DNA of 64,000 bases from Caldisericales bacterium (GTDB lineage Bacteria > Caldisericota > Caldisericia > JAAYUI01), in assembly GCA_012517765.1 (NCBI GenBank), contig JAAYUI010000016.1, forward strand, positions 62,001 to 126,000, given 5' to 3'. Position numbers and translations under genes: made by a program. Positions 19,069-28,185 of the stretch are shown here, in pieces (within the stretch, counting starts at the first letter, position 1; every line of letters starts with the position of its first letter). The notes beneath the pieces are model-generated. The model was not told the DNA's origin. It made no database searches and saw only the letters and a program-made list of their open reading frames with translations.

Positions 19069-19409
19069 CCATTAAAGGAATAGGTTTTGACCTAGTAGAC
19101 TGTGACAGATTCAGGGCCATGGCCCAAAAAAGGCCGACCCTGATTGAAAGACTGTTTTCCGCGGAAGAAATTGCCTATGCGAACAAATATTCGGACCCGA
19201 CAGTCCACCTTTGTGCATGCTTTGCAGTCAAAGAGGCTTATCTGAAAGCATTGGGCACTGGAATCAATGGCCAGGTGCTAAAAAATATAGAGATGGGACA
19301 TGAAAAAACCGGGACCCCCTTTGTCACCGTCTGCGGTGAGAGGGTCCCGGCCCTTGTTTCAGTCAGCCACACCGACAAAACTGCCGGCGCTGTTGTGATA
19401 CTTTTTTAA
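19062..19409 (+). CDS. acpS: Holo-[acyl-carrier-protein] synthase
   Basis: 115 aa, normal length. Mg-binding Asp10 in GIGFDLV and Glu58 in FAVKEAYLKALG are the AcpS signatures. It transfers phosphopantetheine from CoA to apo-ACP. SD AGGGG lies 6 nt before the ATG. It ends 7 nt from the convergent stalk-protein gene with no terminator hairpin visible between them. Confidence 0.95.
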   Translation: MSTIKGIGFDLVDCDRFRAMAQKRPTLIERLFSAEEIAYANKYSDPTVHLCACFAVKEAYLKALGTGINGQVLKNIEMGHEKTGTPFVTVCGERVPALVSVSHTDKTAGAVVILF

Positions 19410-19416
19410 CCTGCAA

Positions 19417-22400
19417 TTACTTCTTGCATTTTGTTGAATCGGGTGGAACAATTACAGTTATCTGCTTGAGTGCACCATTCCATTCAACTTTCTGCCCAAG
19501 CCCGTCTTCAATGAACTTTCTCATTGGAAGGAAAAGCGAACCATTTTTGTTTTCTGATTTTATTGGCATCGTAACTACTACCGGTTTTTTCCCTTTTTCA
19601 GTTTTTGTGAAAGTGTCCTTGTAGGCAGTGTGTTTTATTACGGTACCATTTGGCAATGTGATTGTCACCAGCCCTGCTTTGTAATCTACAGTCCCGCCCA
19701 TCATCTTTTCTGCAAGATATCTCAATGGAACGAGTGTATTCCCTTTTGAAACATACGGGGTTGTGGGAAGTGGTGGATCTGGTTCTGCTCCGTTGATATT
19801 TGGCTGTTTGCCATCGCCAGTGACCCAGAGTCTGGCTTCAGTGCCCCACCAAATTGTGTGCTTGAGGGTTGTCTTGTTGCCAGCCTGGTCAACTATTTCA
19901 AATGAAACTTCGTTGGCCCCAAACTTCTTTGGCTGATAATCATAATAGAACATACCATCAGGCTCAACCTGGATTATCTGGGAACCAACAGAAACAAGCG
20001 CTTCTGGCTCTGTTTTGCCCTGAATCTCTACCGTGTTGCAGTGTGATGATTCTGCCGGGCCTGGCTTGATTATGCTAGCCTGTGGTGCAATTGTATCCTT
20101 AATGATGGTGACCTGCTTTGTCTGGCTGTTACCCGCGTCATCTTCCGCGACGACCATGAAGACATTCTTGCCCTCATTCAGTGTGACTATGCTTTCAAAA
20201 TAACCTGCATTTGGAACTTTTGTTGTGTCGCCTTTCGGGTCTGGCTGGACAATCGGAACCTGTTTGCCGTTGATGAGGATGTTCGGGACAACAAAGCGGA
20301 GCTTTTCAGTGTCCTCATACATTGCAAGTTCGGTTGCGTCGCCGATGCCTGCTATTTTGTAGGTGCTTTCCCTTGTAAGGACAGTGTCACCGACCGGGTA
20401 GGTTATACTGAAAGTCGGGGCAATTGTGTCGACCTTGAAATCATAAGATTTGAGCTCTTCTGTCCCGTAGGTGTCCTCGGCATACCAGTAAAGGGTGTCA
20501 ATACGCTGTGCATCGGCAAGTGGCGACCACTTCCCTGGTTCCCACTTGATGTACTGGTCTTTTTTCCAGTTCCACCAGACCTTTATCGTTGCAGTTTTGG
20601 AGGTGCAGACAAAATCGATTGATGGTGGATGTACAAACCAGCCATTTTTGCCATCTGGCTGTGGTGGTTTTATTAAAAGTGTAGTTTCCGGGATCGCAGG
20701 GGCGATAAAGAAAGCCACTGATTCTCCACCCTGCTGGTCCTTGCTTGTTATCATGATGATCTTGTGATCTGTCGAGCTGACCTCTGGGGATACAATGCCT
20801 GAAGATGGATTGACAACAATCTTGAATGCCCCGCCACTCTGGATCTTTGAAGGTATCTGGATTGTAAGCACATTCCCAGAGCCAGTCGCAGACTGCACCT
20901 GGACACCATTAATGGTTATGCTTTCAGAAGGGATGTTTTCTGGTATGACGGTTGTGTTAGGGAAGGTAAGGGTAAATGACGATCCGGCATCAAGGTCTCC
21001 CGTGAAAGCGAGGCTTCCCTCAATTACCCAGGTTGCGATGGCCTTGGCATTAATTGGCTTCACCGAGACATTGTCGATGGTGATGCGCTTGATGATGATC
21101 GAATATTCGTCTGTTGTCAGAACACCGTCAGAACCCTGGGACGTAAATTTGATCGCATAGGAGCCTGGTTGCTCAGGATTCCTTATCTTTGAACCTTTTG
21201 TAAATTCTATCATTACTCCGCCAGGCTGTATGATTTTTGGCGCATAAAGCTGGACTTTGATCTCATCAAGTACCACTCTTGGTTTGAGTTTGCACGGAGT
21301 TCCATCAATCAATACCGAATCAGCCTGGATGAACTGGTTGACTGTTGTCCCCTTTGGGAAAGAAACCTCTATGATATCATTCTCCTGCAACTTGTTTCCA
21401 ATCTCCACGGAGAACTTGTAATTTGCAATCTGGGAAGCATATGGAGGATCCACAACCGGTCTCTGACCCGCTCTTTTTATTTCATAAGGATTTGAGTCAA
21501 CAATGGTCGGCTCGAAATTTGTATAAATTTTGGCCTGGTAGCTGCCCCTTGTTGGGGGATTGGTTATTCCGGCCTTTTCAGATATCTGGACATCAACCTT
21601 GCCGCTATTTTCTATCGAGACAGGGGTAATGAAAGACATGGTGCTTGATAGCTGGTGAATGTTTACATCAACACTCAGGGGCATTCCGTTTACTTTCACA
21701 AAAGATGGGTCTATTGTGGCAGGGAGCTTTGTTGTCTTCGGGAAAACAATTGTAATTCGGGATTCCCTGGCATCGATGGAACCACCTTCACCAACATTGA
21801 ATGAAACGTTATATCCAGAAACTTCACCAATCGCCGGATTTGTAAGTGTAATGTTGGCAGGTGAAACCTGGGAACGCACAACTTTTAGGGCATTTGAGAA
21901 AATAACATCAGGTTCGGCCTCTGTTGATATGCCAACCTTATAGAAGCCCGGCTCAGGGGCATTTGTAAAACCAGCCCTGTCAGCGATCGTTATCGGAACT
22001 GGATCATAGGGGCCATTTGGATCAAGCTGGATGTGGGTTCTGAAGAGAATCGAATTTTCGTTGTCAAGCCCGAACTTTTCAATAAACTCCGGATTTTTAC
22101 GCTTGTTTGTCTTTATTTCCGGAAGACCCTGGCATTTCGTGCAAGGAGAAGTTCCGATGTAAATTGAGGTGAGTATTCTCTCAAGCTCATGGTCCCAATA
22201 TTCGGAATATCCGCCCTTTGGCGGAACATCCGGCATGGTCCATTCTGGAGGGAAAGTAACTTTGAGCCAGCCATGAATTCCGACTGTTTCATTGATATCG
22301 ATGAGAACCTTATATGTTGCCGATGTTGATACCTGTGACGGCTTGAAGTACCAGATGTTGAAATTCGATATTTTTTCAGTCCTTGCATAGGATGGTGACA

Positions 22401-22467
22401 GGACATTGGCAAACAATGAGAGGATTATTGCCAGGACTGCCAGGAACGTAGAAGTTCTCTTTATCAT
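19417..22467 (-). CDS. Large exported multi-Ig protein with C-terminal stalk domain (paralogue A)
   Basis: 1016 aa. Signal peptide 1-28 (MIKRTSTFLAVLAIILSLF). An N-terminal domain contains CTKCQGLP. Three tandem beta-sandwich repeats of about 110 residues follow, with the pattern FPxxTxxPxxI...NG...GIxNPxxxGxY. Then come Ig-like domains (DTIAPTFSI..., EGKNVFMVVAEDDAGN) and a degenerate copper-amine-oxidase-N (PF07833-type) stalk (NTLVPLRYLAEKM). The same domain order appears in the protein at 42.8-46.1 kb. Likely a surface or S-layer-associated protein. AAGGAGG SD 7 nt before the ATG. Confidence 0.82.
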   Translation of the reverse strand: MIKRTSTFLAVLAIILSLFANVLSPSYARTEKISNFNIWYFKPSQVSTSATYKVLIDINETVGIHGWLKVTFPPEWTMPDVPPKGGYSEYWDHELERILTSIYIGTSPCTKCQGLPEIKTNKRKNPEFIEKFGLDNENSILFRTHIQLDPNGPYDPVPITIADRAGFTNAPEPGFYKVGISTEAEPDVIFSNALKVVRSQVSPANITLTNPAIGEVSGYNVSFNVGEGGSIDARESRITIVFPKTTKLPATIDPSFVKVNGMPLSVDVNIHQLSSTMSFITPVSIENSGKVDVQISEKAGITNPPTRGSYQAKIYTNFEPTIVDSNPYEIKRAGQRPVVDPPYASQIANYKFSVEIGNKLQENDIIEVSFPKGTTVNQFIQADSVLIDGTPCKLKPRVVLDEIKVQLYAPKIIQPGGVMIEFTKGSKIRNPEQPGSYAIKFTSQGSDGVLTTDEYSIIIKRITIDNVSVKPINAKAIATWVIEGSLAFTGDLDAGSSFTLTFPNTTVIPENIPSESITINGVQVQSATGSGNVLTIQIPSKIQSGGAFKIVVNPSSGIVSPEVSSTDHKIIMITSKDQQGGESVAFFIAPAIPETTLLIKPPQPDGKNGWFVHPPSIDFVCTSKTATIKVWWNWKKDQYIKWEPGKWSPLADAQRIDTLYWYAEDTYGTEELKSYDFKVDTIAPTFSITYPVGDTVLTRESTYKIAGIGDATELAMYEDTEKLRFVVPNILINGKQVPIVQPDPKGDTTKVPNAGYFESIVTLNEGKNVFMVVAEDDAGNSQTKQVTIIKDTIAPQASIIKPGPAESSHCNTVEIQGKTEPEALVSVGSQIIQVEPDGMFYYDYQPKKFGANEVSFEIVDQAGNKTTLKHTIWWGTEARLWVTGDGKQPNINGAEPDPPLPTTPYVSKGNTLVPLRYLAEKMMGGTVDYKAGLVTITLPNGTVIKHTAYKDTFTKTEKGKKPVVVTMPIKSENKNGSLFLPMRKFIEDGLGQKVEWNGALKQITVIVPPDSTKCKK

Positions 22468-22520
22468 AAATGCCTCCTTGAAAAGCTTGATTACAGACTA
22501 TTTTAGCTTTTCACAAGTAC

Positions 22521-22541
22521 AACCTTAAGCCTGTTAAGGTT
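22521..22541. repeat. Perfect 8-bp inverted repeat in divergent promoter region (candidate operator)
   Basis: AACCTTAA GCCTG TTAAGGTT lies between the divergent stalk-protein and MFS genes, just upstream of the MFS -35. Confidence 0.6.
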
Positions 22542-22561
22542 TTCAAAACATAAACCCATTC

Positions 22562-22590
22562 TTGACTTTGTTTCTTTACTTTGTTAACAT
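22562..22590 (+). promoter_or_regulatory. Promoter of the second MFS gene
   Basis: TTGACT (22562-22567), 17 nt, extended -10 TGTTAACAT (hexamer 22585-22590). The TTG chosen by the ORF track at 22591 lies before the expected transcription start, so the ATG at 22606 is the better start. Confidence 0.58.
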
Positions 22591-22605
22591 TTGCCAGACC
22601 ACAAG

Positions 22606-23889
22606 ATGCAGATAAATCCAACACAATTCAAGTTCAATGGACAATATCGCCAAAACCAAATTTTTACTTTTTTTAAGACATACCCAACAAACACAAGGCT
22701 TATTTTAATGGCCACTTTCTTTGCCGGTCTTGGCGCCGGAATAAATGAAGTTAACTTCAACTATTACTTATTGTCTCTTGGGTACAATGAAATTTTTATT
22801 GCTACACTCACCTCCCTTGGAACATTAACGGCAGCAATCGCTTCCATACCAATGAGCTTTCTTGTCAACAAGATAGGCAGGAGAAACGCGATTGTCACAA
22901 ACCAGATGATTTCATGGCCATTGTTCCTTCTGCAGGTCCTGTTGCCAATTTCCCCAATAATCCTTGGTATATCGGTTGTAAGTTCACTGGTGTCAACAAT
23001 GCAGGGACTTTCAGAAAGACCGCTCCTCATTGAGTCAACAGAAGAGGACAAGAGAGTGAATGTTTTTTCTCTCGTGACCATGACATCTCTGGTTGCCGTA
23101 ATTTCCGGGAATTTCTTTGGTGGAAAATTAACCTATCTTGCAACACAAATGTTTTCCTTGCCAGCTGAGTCGCCATGGGCTTACAGGGCAGCACTTTTCT
23201 GCACATCGGTACTCTCCGGAGTGGCAATGAGTTGCTACCTGAGGCTAAAACATGTTCCAATAAATGCGGACCACGCAGATACAAGATCAAACAGCCATTT
23301 TTTCAAAAGGCTTTTTGGCAATCTCGAAAGTTTTGGTTTCATCTGGAAACTCCTCCTTGGGCAGATGCTCATTGGTTTTGGGGCGGGATTCACTGTTCCA
23401 CTCTTCTCCCTTTTCTTCAAAAAAGTTTATCATGCCACTGCAGATCAGTGGGGAACAATAAGTTCCATAGCCAAATTGCCAATGTTCCTTGGTGTACTGG
23501 TATCACCCAGGATAGCCAGAAGATTCGGCAAGCTGAGAACGGTTGTATTTTGCCAGTACCTTTCAATACCGTTCCTTTTACTGACGCTTTTTGCCCCAAA
23601 CATAGCTGTGGCCGGCTTCGGATTTGCCATCAGACACGCCCTAATGAACATGACAGAGCCGATCTGGGCAAGTTTCTACATGGGCATGCTCAAACCAAAG
23701 GAGCTTAGTACTGTTTCAAGCTTTATAACTGTTGGATGGAATACATTGAATGCCACAGGAACAAGAATTGGTGGAAGTTTCCTAGAAAGTGGCAAGCACC
23801 CGTGGAGTTTCTACATAACTGGCCTCGCCTATATCATTGCATCAAGTTTCTATTCGATTGTCTGGCGAAAGCACATGCGCAAGACTTAA
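22606..23889 (+). CDS. Major facilitator superfamily transporter
   Basis: 427 aa from the ATG at 22606, about 12 helices. The loop NKIGRRNAIV between helices 2 and 3 is the MFS signature (G-x-x-x-D/N-R-x-G-R-R type), and RRFGKLR repeats it in the second half. A 35-residue polar N-terminal tail precedes the first helix. Substrate unknown; no obvious partner gene. A strong terminator follows. Confidence 0.82.
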   Translation: MQINPTQFKFNGQYRQNQIFTFFKTYPTNTRLILMATFFAGLGAGINEVNFNYYLLSLGYNEIFIATLTSLGTLTAAIASIPMSFLVNKIGRRNAIVTNQMISWPLFLLQVLLPISPIILGISVVSSLVSTMQGLSERPLLIESTEEDKRVNVFSLVTMTSLVAVISGNFFGGKLTYLATQMFSLPAESPWAYRAALFCTSVLSGVAMSCYLRLKHVPINADHADTRSNSHFFKRLFGNLESFGFIWKLLLGQMLIGFGAGFTVPLFSLFFKKVYHATADQWGTISSIAKLPMFLGVLVSPRIARRFGKLRTVVFCQYLSIPFLLLTLFAPNIAVAGFGFAIRHALMNMTEPIWASFYMGMLKPKELSTVSSFITVGWNTLNATGTRIGGSFLESGKHPWSFYITGLAYIIASSFYSIVWRKHMRKT

Positions 23890-23892
23890 AAT

Positions 23893-23922
23893 AAAAAAGG
23901 GCCACTTTTGTGGCCCTTTTTT
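23893..23922. terminator. Bidirectional terminator
   Basis: AAAAAAGGGCCAC TTTT GTGGCCCTTTTTT between convergent genes. A13-bp stem with A/T tracts on both sides serves both strands. Confidence 0.9.
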
Positions 23923-23937
23923 ATTTTGTGTAGTCCA

Positions 23938-26394
23938 TCATCCAATCTTTGGGTTTGGCGGATAGTATATGTTGATCGTTTTTGACTGGGCTATCCATTC
24001 AACGGTTGCCCCAAGCGCCTCGCCAACTGCCCTCAGCGGAACCATAGTGCTTCCCTTGACAATCACTGGTGCCGCTGTGAATTCGACTTCCTTGTTATTG
24101 ACAAGTGCTGACTTGCGGCCGATCCAGAGAACAACTGTTCTGTCTGCAAGAATATATGTCACTTTTTTTTCATTGGCGTCCCAGTCAACCTTTGCACCAA
24201 GCGCCTCTCCAATAAAGCGAAGTGGAACAAATGTTGAACCACCAATAATTGATGGTGGGTTGGCCATTGAAACCTGTTTGTCATCAACAATGGCCGTTGG
24301 CGAGTTCACTTGCAAAGTTATGAGCTTTCCTTTTTTCGTACCCTTGCACTCGATTTCAATATTGCCACCGTTGCTCTTTATGATGATTTTGGCAGTTGAT
24401 CCCCAATACTCCATCTTCTCAGAAAGAACCCTTACCGTAAGTATGGTTTCGTTACCTGTCAGTTTGTTTCTGGAAATTTCAATCCAGTTACCCTGAATCT
24501 CAACCGTTCCATCGAGCACACCATTTCCAGAATTCTTTATGATTAACTGTTTTGAAGGATTCTCTCCCTGTTTGACCATTCCAAAATCAAAAGATTTCTG
24601 GTCCGAGGAAATTTTTGGTGCAATCTTTTCTTTTTGGAAAACCTGTATTCTGAGGTTCCCATGGTCGAGCACATACAACACACCATTTGCTGATCTTACT
24701 TTCGTGGGTTTTCTGAATGTACCGAGATCGGACCAGTAATCCTTGATGGTATCTCTGGATTTTGAGGGACTTGTCGAACCTATTGAATAAGCAAAAACTC
24801 CATCAAGGCCAAAAACAGCAAGCCTATCATTGCCAGTGTCTGCAACAACAATCTGATAATCACTCGTCAAGGTGAAGCTTTCTGGTTTTGAGAGCAACTT
24901 CTCGCCAAACATCCTGACAAACGTTCCATCCGGCTTGAAAACCTGTATTCTCGAATTGACTGCTTCAAGCACATACACATTGCCATCCGGACCAACAAAA
25001 ACATCGGACGGTTCGGCAAGCTGGCCTTCCCTTATGCCCTGTGATCCGAATTGGTGAACAAATTTTCCAATTTTGTTGAACCTTATTATTGTGGCTTTCT
25101 CCCTGTCAACAGCCAGGATGTCGCCGTCTTTTGATGGCGAGAAAGAAGCAATATTCTGGGAAACCTTGTCAACATTTATCGCATCGGAAGAAGGGTTCCC
25201 GGCGCAATCATAGATTTTTATGGTACTGTTTGAAGGATTGTATGCAAGCACATTCCCTTCCTGGGAAGTTGAAAGTGTCAGTTTGACAGTATTTTGCCCA
25301 TACTGTCTTGTTCCGGTAACACCATTCTGGCCAAAAAACTGCATGTCGTTCCTGTGGGAATCAAAAACCGCAAAACCATTTTGCCCACATACTGCAAGGT
25401 CAACAGGATTTCCAAACTGCATTGGTTTGCCACCAAACGCACCATATTCGCCAAGAGGCTTGCCCTGGGAGTTTGTTGCAAAAAATCTGGAGCCATCGAC
25501 ACCATAAATGTTCCCATTAAAGGCAACACAAAAAGCCAGCGGCATCGAGCCAAATTTTGCTATCGTAAATTCAGATATCTTGCTGCCTGTTTTGTCGTAG
25601 ACTTGCAACAGGGAAGAATTGTTGCCCATAAAACAGATATTGCCTTTGGGGTCAAATTTCACCTGTCCTGCAGATGGGTTGAAATTTTCATTTGTTTCTA
25701 TGGGAAACTCAAGCACTTTTTGCCCATTTTTGTCAAAGACAGTCATCTTTATCGAATTAAAAGGCATTTTTTCTACAGGTTCCTCGCCAATTGCTGGGGG
25801 GGTTATGGTCAATATCGCCACCGAACCATCATTGCCTATGTCGCCACCATCAATAGTCGGAACATCCTTGCCAAGATCAATAAATCTTGAAACAAGTTTT
25901 CCTTTATCAGAAATCTTCAGCAAGCCTGATATTGAATCTATGATCCATATCGACTGGTCAGGATTGAGCCTAGCCAAAACTGGATTGACAATACTTTCGC
26001 TGCCAATGGGTATCCTTGCAAGAACTTCTCCGGACCTGTCCGCCCTTACTATTTCATTTCCTGTTGTATAGCAAACAATGCCACCCGAGGCAGAAATGCT
26101 AGATCTTATTCTGTCTGTATTGATGGCTTCGGGAATCGCAAAGGATTTGCTTAGAATTCCATTGTGCATGTATATTGAGCAAGTTTTGCTGGTAGAATCG
26201 ACAACATATATCCATGAGCGAGACAATTCGTCTATGCCTATGGCGACCGGCCTGATCAGTTCGCCTGCAAGAGGCCCATAGCCAATTGCCTTTACTGGAG
26301 TATATCTTTCTTCGGCGGAGTAAGCGGCCCCGGACAAAGAAGCAAAACACAAGGGCAGAACAAGCAAGACAGCAATTTTTTTCCAAACAGCCAT
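23938..26394 (-). CDS. Exported NHL-type propeller protein with Ig-like and tandem stalk domains
   Basis: 818 aa from the ATG at 26394 (AGGAGG SD; the track start is 24 codons too early). Signal peptide 1-28. NHL/SMP-30-like repeats fill about 35-590 (GPDGNVYVLEAVNSRIQVF is typical). An Ig-like domain follows (FDFGMVKQGENPSKQLIIKN). Two PF07833-type stalk modules close it ([35 protein letters not shown]). Function unknown; a surface sensor or scaffold. It follows the histidine phosphatase gene on the same strand with a 59-nt gap. Confidence 0.82.
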   Translation of the reverse strand: MAVWKKIAVLLVLPLCFASLSGAAYSAEERYTPVKAIGYGPLAGELIRPVAIGIDELSRSWIYVVDSTSKTCSIYMHNGILSKSFAIPEAINTDRIRSSISASGGIVCYTTGNEIVRADRSGEVLARIPIGSESIVNPVLARLNPDQSIWIIDSISGLLKISDKGKLVSRFIDLGKDVPTIDGGDIGNDGSVAILTITPPAIGEEPVEKMPFNSIKMTVFDKNGQKVLEFPIETNENFNPSAGQVKFDPKGNICFMGNNSSLLQVYDKTGSKISEFTIAKFGSMPLAFCVAFNGNIYGVDGSRFFATNSQGKPLGEYGAFGGKPMQFGNPVDLAVCGQNGFAVFDSHRNDMQFFGQNGVTGTRQYGQNTVKLTLSTSQEGNVLAYNPSNSTIKIYDCAGNPSSDAINVDKVSQNIASFSPSKDGDILAVDREKATIIRFNKIGKFVHQFGSQGIREGQLAEPSDVFVGPDGNVYVLEAVNSRIQVFKPDGTFVRMFGEKLLSKPESFTLTSDYQIVVADTGNDRLAVFGLDGVFAYSIGSTSPSKSRDTIKDYWSDLGTFRKPTKVRSANGVLYVLDHGNLRIQVFQKEKIAPKISSDQKSFDFGMVKQGENPSKQLIIKNSGNGVLDGTVEIQGNWIEISRNKLTGNETILTVRVLSEKMEYWGSTAKIIIKSNGGNIEIECKGTKKGKLITLQVNSPTAIVDDKQVSMANPPSIIGGSTFVPLRFIGEALGAKVDWDANEKKVTYILADRTVVLWIGRKSALVNNKEVEFTAAPVIVKGSTMVPLRAVGEALGATVEWIAQSKTINIYYPPNPKIG

Positions 26395-26453
26395 GTTACC
26401 TCCTGTAACACTTACCATTTTATTATACACCAAGTTCAAACGGTAGTGTAAAG

Positions 26454-27095
26454 TCAAAACCTCCACGAATGCGTATCCAGAAAAGGACCACCCAGGTGCT
26501 GTGTCGAGTTAAGTGTTTGCAAAACCCAATTTTCATCATGTTTTGAGAAAACGCTTATCGAGCAATTGTCCATCCCAATCAAACCACCATAGGAAGCAAC
26601 AGGGACACCAAGAACATACGGTACCATTGTCCAGAGTGCACCTCCATGGGAGACCAGCAGGATATTTTCCCCCTCATACTCGTTCATAATCATCTCGCAG
26701 GATTCAGAAATCCTCTTTGAGAAATTGACGACACTTTCCCCACCCTCCAACGTGAAATTTGAATCATTCAAAAAACTTTCCCAGGATTCATGGTTTTTCA
26801 AGTCATCAATCTTCCTGCCATCAAATATGCCACAGGAGCGTTCCCTGAACCTAACATCAAAACAAACATCCAGTCCAAGCTGTTTTGAAATAATGAGGGC
26901 CGTTTGTTTCGCTCTCTGGAGGTCAGAGCTGATTATGACATTTATATCAACCTCTTTCAGGGCCAAAGCAACCCTATCTGCCTGGGCGATTCCCTTTTCC
27001 GTAAGGCTGGAATCATGCCAGCCACACAGAATTCCCTCGCTGTTTCCTGCGCTCTCACCATGCCTGACCAAAATCAGTCTTGTTATTTTCGACAT
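26454..27095 (-). CDS. Histidine phosphatase family protein (phosphoglycerate mutase-like)
   Basis: 213 aa. RHGE (residues 11-14) holds the phospho-accepting His; SSDLQRAKQTA, EGGES and SHGG complete the active-site pattern. Members remove phosphate from sugars, cobalamin precursors or nucleotides. The length and single domain fit GpmB/CobC-like phosphatases rather than true glycolytic mutase. GGAG SD. Confidence 0.88.
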   Translation of the reverse strand: MSKITRLILVRHGESAGNSEGILCGWHDSSLTEKGIAQADRVALALKEVDINVIISSDLQRAKQTALIISKQLGLDVCFDVRFRERSCGIFDGRKIDDLKNHESWESFLNDSNFTLEGGESVVNFSKRISESCEMIMNEYEGENILLVSHGGALWTMVPYVLGVPVASYGGLIGMDNCSISVFSKHDENWVLQTLNSTQHLGGPFLDTHSWRF

Positions 27096-27117
27096 TTTTG
27101 CTCCTGTGATTTTATGT

Positions 27118-27148
27118 TATAATACGAGCTACAAAACAAAAACGTCAA
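27118..27148. promoter_or_regulatory. Overlapping divergent promoters of the phosphatase and the 315-aa protein
   Basis: Plus strand extended -10 TGTTATAAT (hexamer 27118-27123). Minus strand TTGACG (27148-27143), 18 nt, TATTAT (27124-27119). The two -10 boxes overlap by five bases. Confidence 0.58.
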
Positions 27149-27159
27149 GGAGTCATGCA

Positions 27160-28107
27160 ATGAACAATGCCAACCTGTCGAAAGAATTTTTTGAGTCCGA
27201 GGGCAAGCAAATAATCGAGAAAATAGGCCCTGGCGTATTGCAAAGCATAAGCGTCGGATTGATAAATGGCGAGCACATCTTTGATGATCCCAGCCAAATT
27301 GCCAAATTCCAGGTTTTCATGTTTGAACAGGATGAGAATTTGCAAAACAAAATAAGCGAAGCCTTGCAAGCAAGGTTGCCAAGGACTTACAAGGGCAGGA
27401 ATGTTCCGTTTTCAGATGAAAATGGCGTATGGGTATGGTTCTGGCCTGATTTTACAGAATACATTCTGGGCCTCAGGAGAAGACCGATCGACCCAATCTC
27501 TTATGCCAAAGTTTCAGAGGCGCAGTTTTACGCCCTGCTTTCCGGAACAATTTTCTGGGACCCCAGCTACGAACTCCAGAGGGCACAGCTCCAGTGGGAC
27601 CACATGCCGCAAGAAGTCTGGTACTGGAGGCATCACTGGATGTTCAGGAACCTCGAAAACAGGAGGCTTGTGCAGCTCGCCATCGAAGATGGCGACAAAC
27701 TGACCGCAAAAATGATGGTCCCAAGGTATATCGAATGGACGATAAGACTGAGCTTTCTTGTTGCAAGGAAGTACTCTCCCAGAAGGTCCCTGCTGCTTGA
27801 AGTGCACAACCAGCTCCAAAAAGTGGAAGAGATACATCAACTGATAACATCGGCAATCGAAAGCCATTCTACTGAAGGGGCGCTTGAAAAAATAGAAAAG
27901 GCCATTCTGGCAATAAGACTGAGGATGGTCGAGAAGAAGTACTTACCAGAAAATATCGGGCTTGATGAGAATGGAAATACGGACTGCCTTGCCATATCCG
28001 AATACTTCCTGTCAGCAACACCAGGTGATTTCAGGAAACAGGCCTCAAGGGTCTGCCCGGTTGACCTTTTGGGGTCACTGGAACAAAGGGCGAAAAATAC
28101 GCCATAA
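27160..28107 (+). CDS. Uncharacterised cytosolic protein, weakly DUF4037-like C-terminus
   Basis: 315 aa from the ATG at 27160 with AAGGAG SD; the 460-aa track ORF is an upstream read-through. No signal peptide or membrane helix. Residues about 130-205 (WDHMPQEVWYWRHHWMFRN, YIEWTIRLSFLVARKYSP) recall the helical half of DUF4037 proteins, which carry a nucleotidyltransferase domain, but no GSxxxxD motif is visible at the N-terminus. I do not assign a function. Confidence 0.75.
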   Translation: MNNANLSKEFFESEGKQIIEKIGPGVLQSISVGLINGEHIFDDPSQIAKFQVFMFEQDENLQNKISEALQARLPRTYKGRNVPFSDENGVWVWFWPDFTEYILGLRRRPIDPISYAKVSEAQFYALLSGTIFWDPSYELQRAQLQWDHMPQEVWYWRHHWMFRNLENRRLVQLAIEDGDKLTAKMMVPRYIEWTIRLSFLVARKYSPRRSLLLEVHNQLQKVEEIHQLITSAIESHSTEGALEKIEKAILAIRLRMVEKKYLPENIGLDENGNTDCLAISEYFLSATPGDFRKQASRVCPVDLLGSLEQRAKNTP

Positions 28108-28131
28108 TCATCATTAATCTATAAATTACAA

Positions 28132-28163
28132 AAAATCCCTCTTGAAAAATCAAGAGGGATTTG
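28132..28163. terminator. Terminator between convergent genes
   Basis: AAATCCCTCTTGA AAAA TCAAGAGGGATTT. The T tract is longer on the minus strand (six T), so it best serves the minus-strand lipoprotein gene. Confidence 0.75.
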
Positions 28164-28185
28164 CCACTTTTCGCCACTTTATCGC

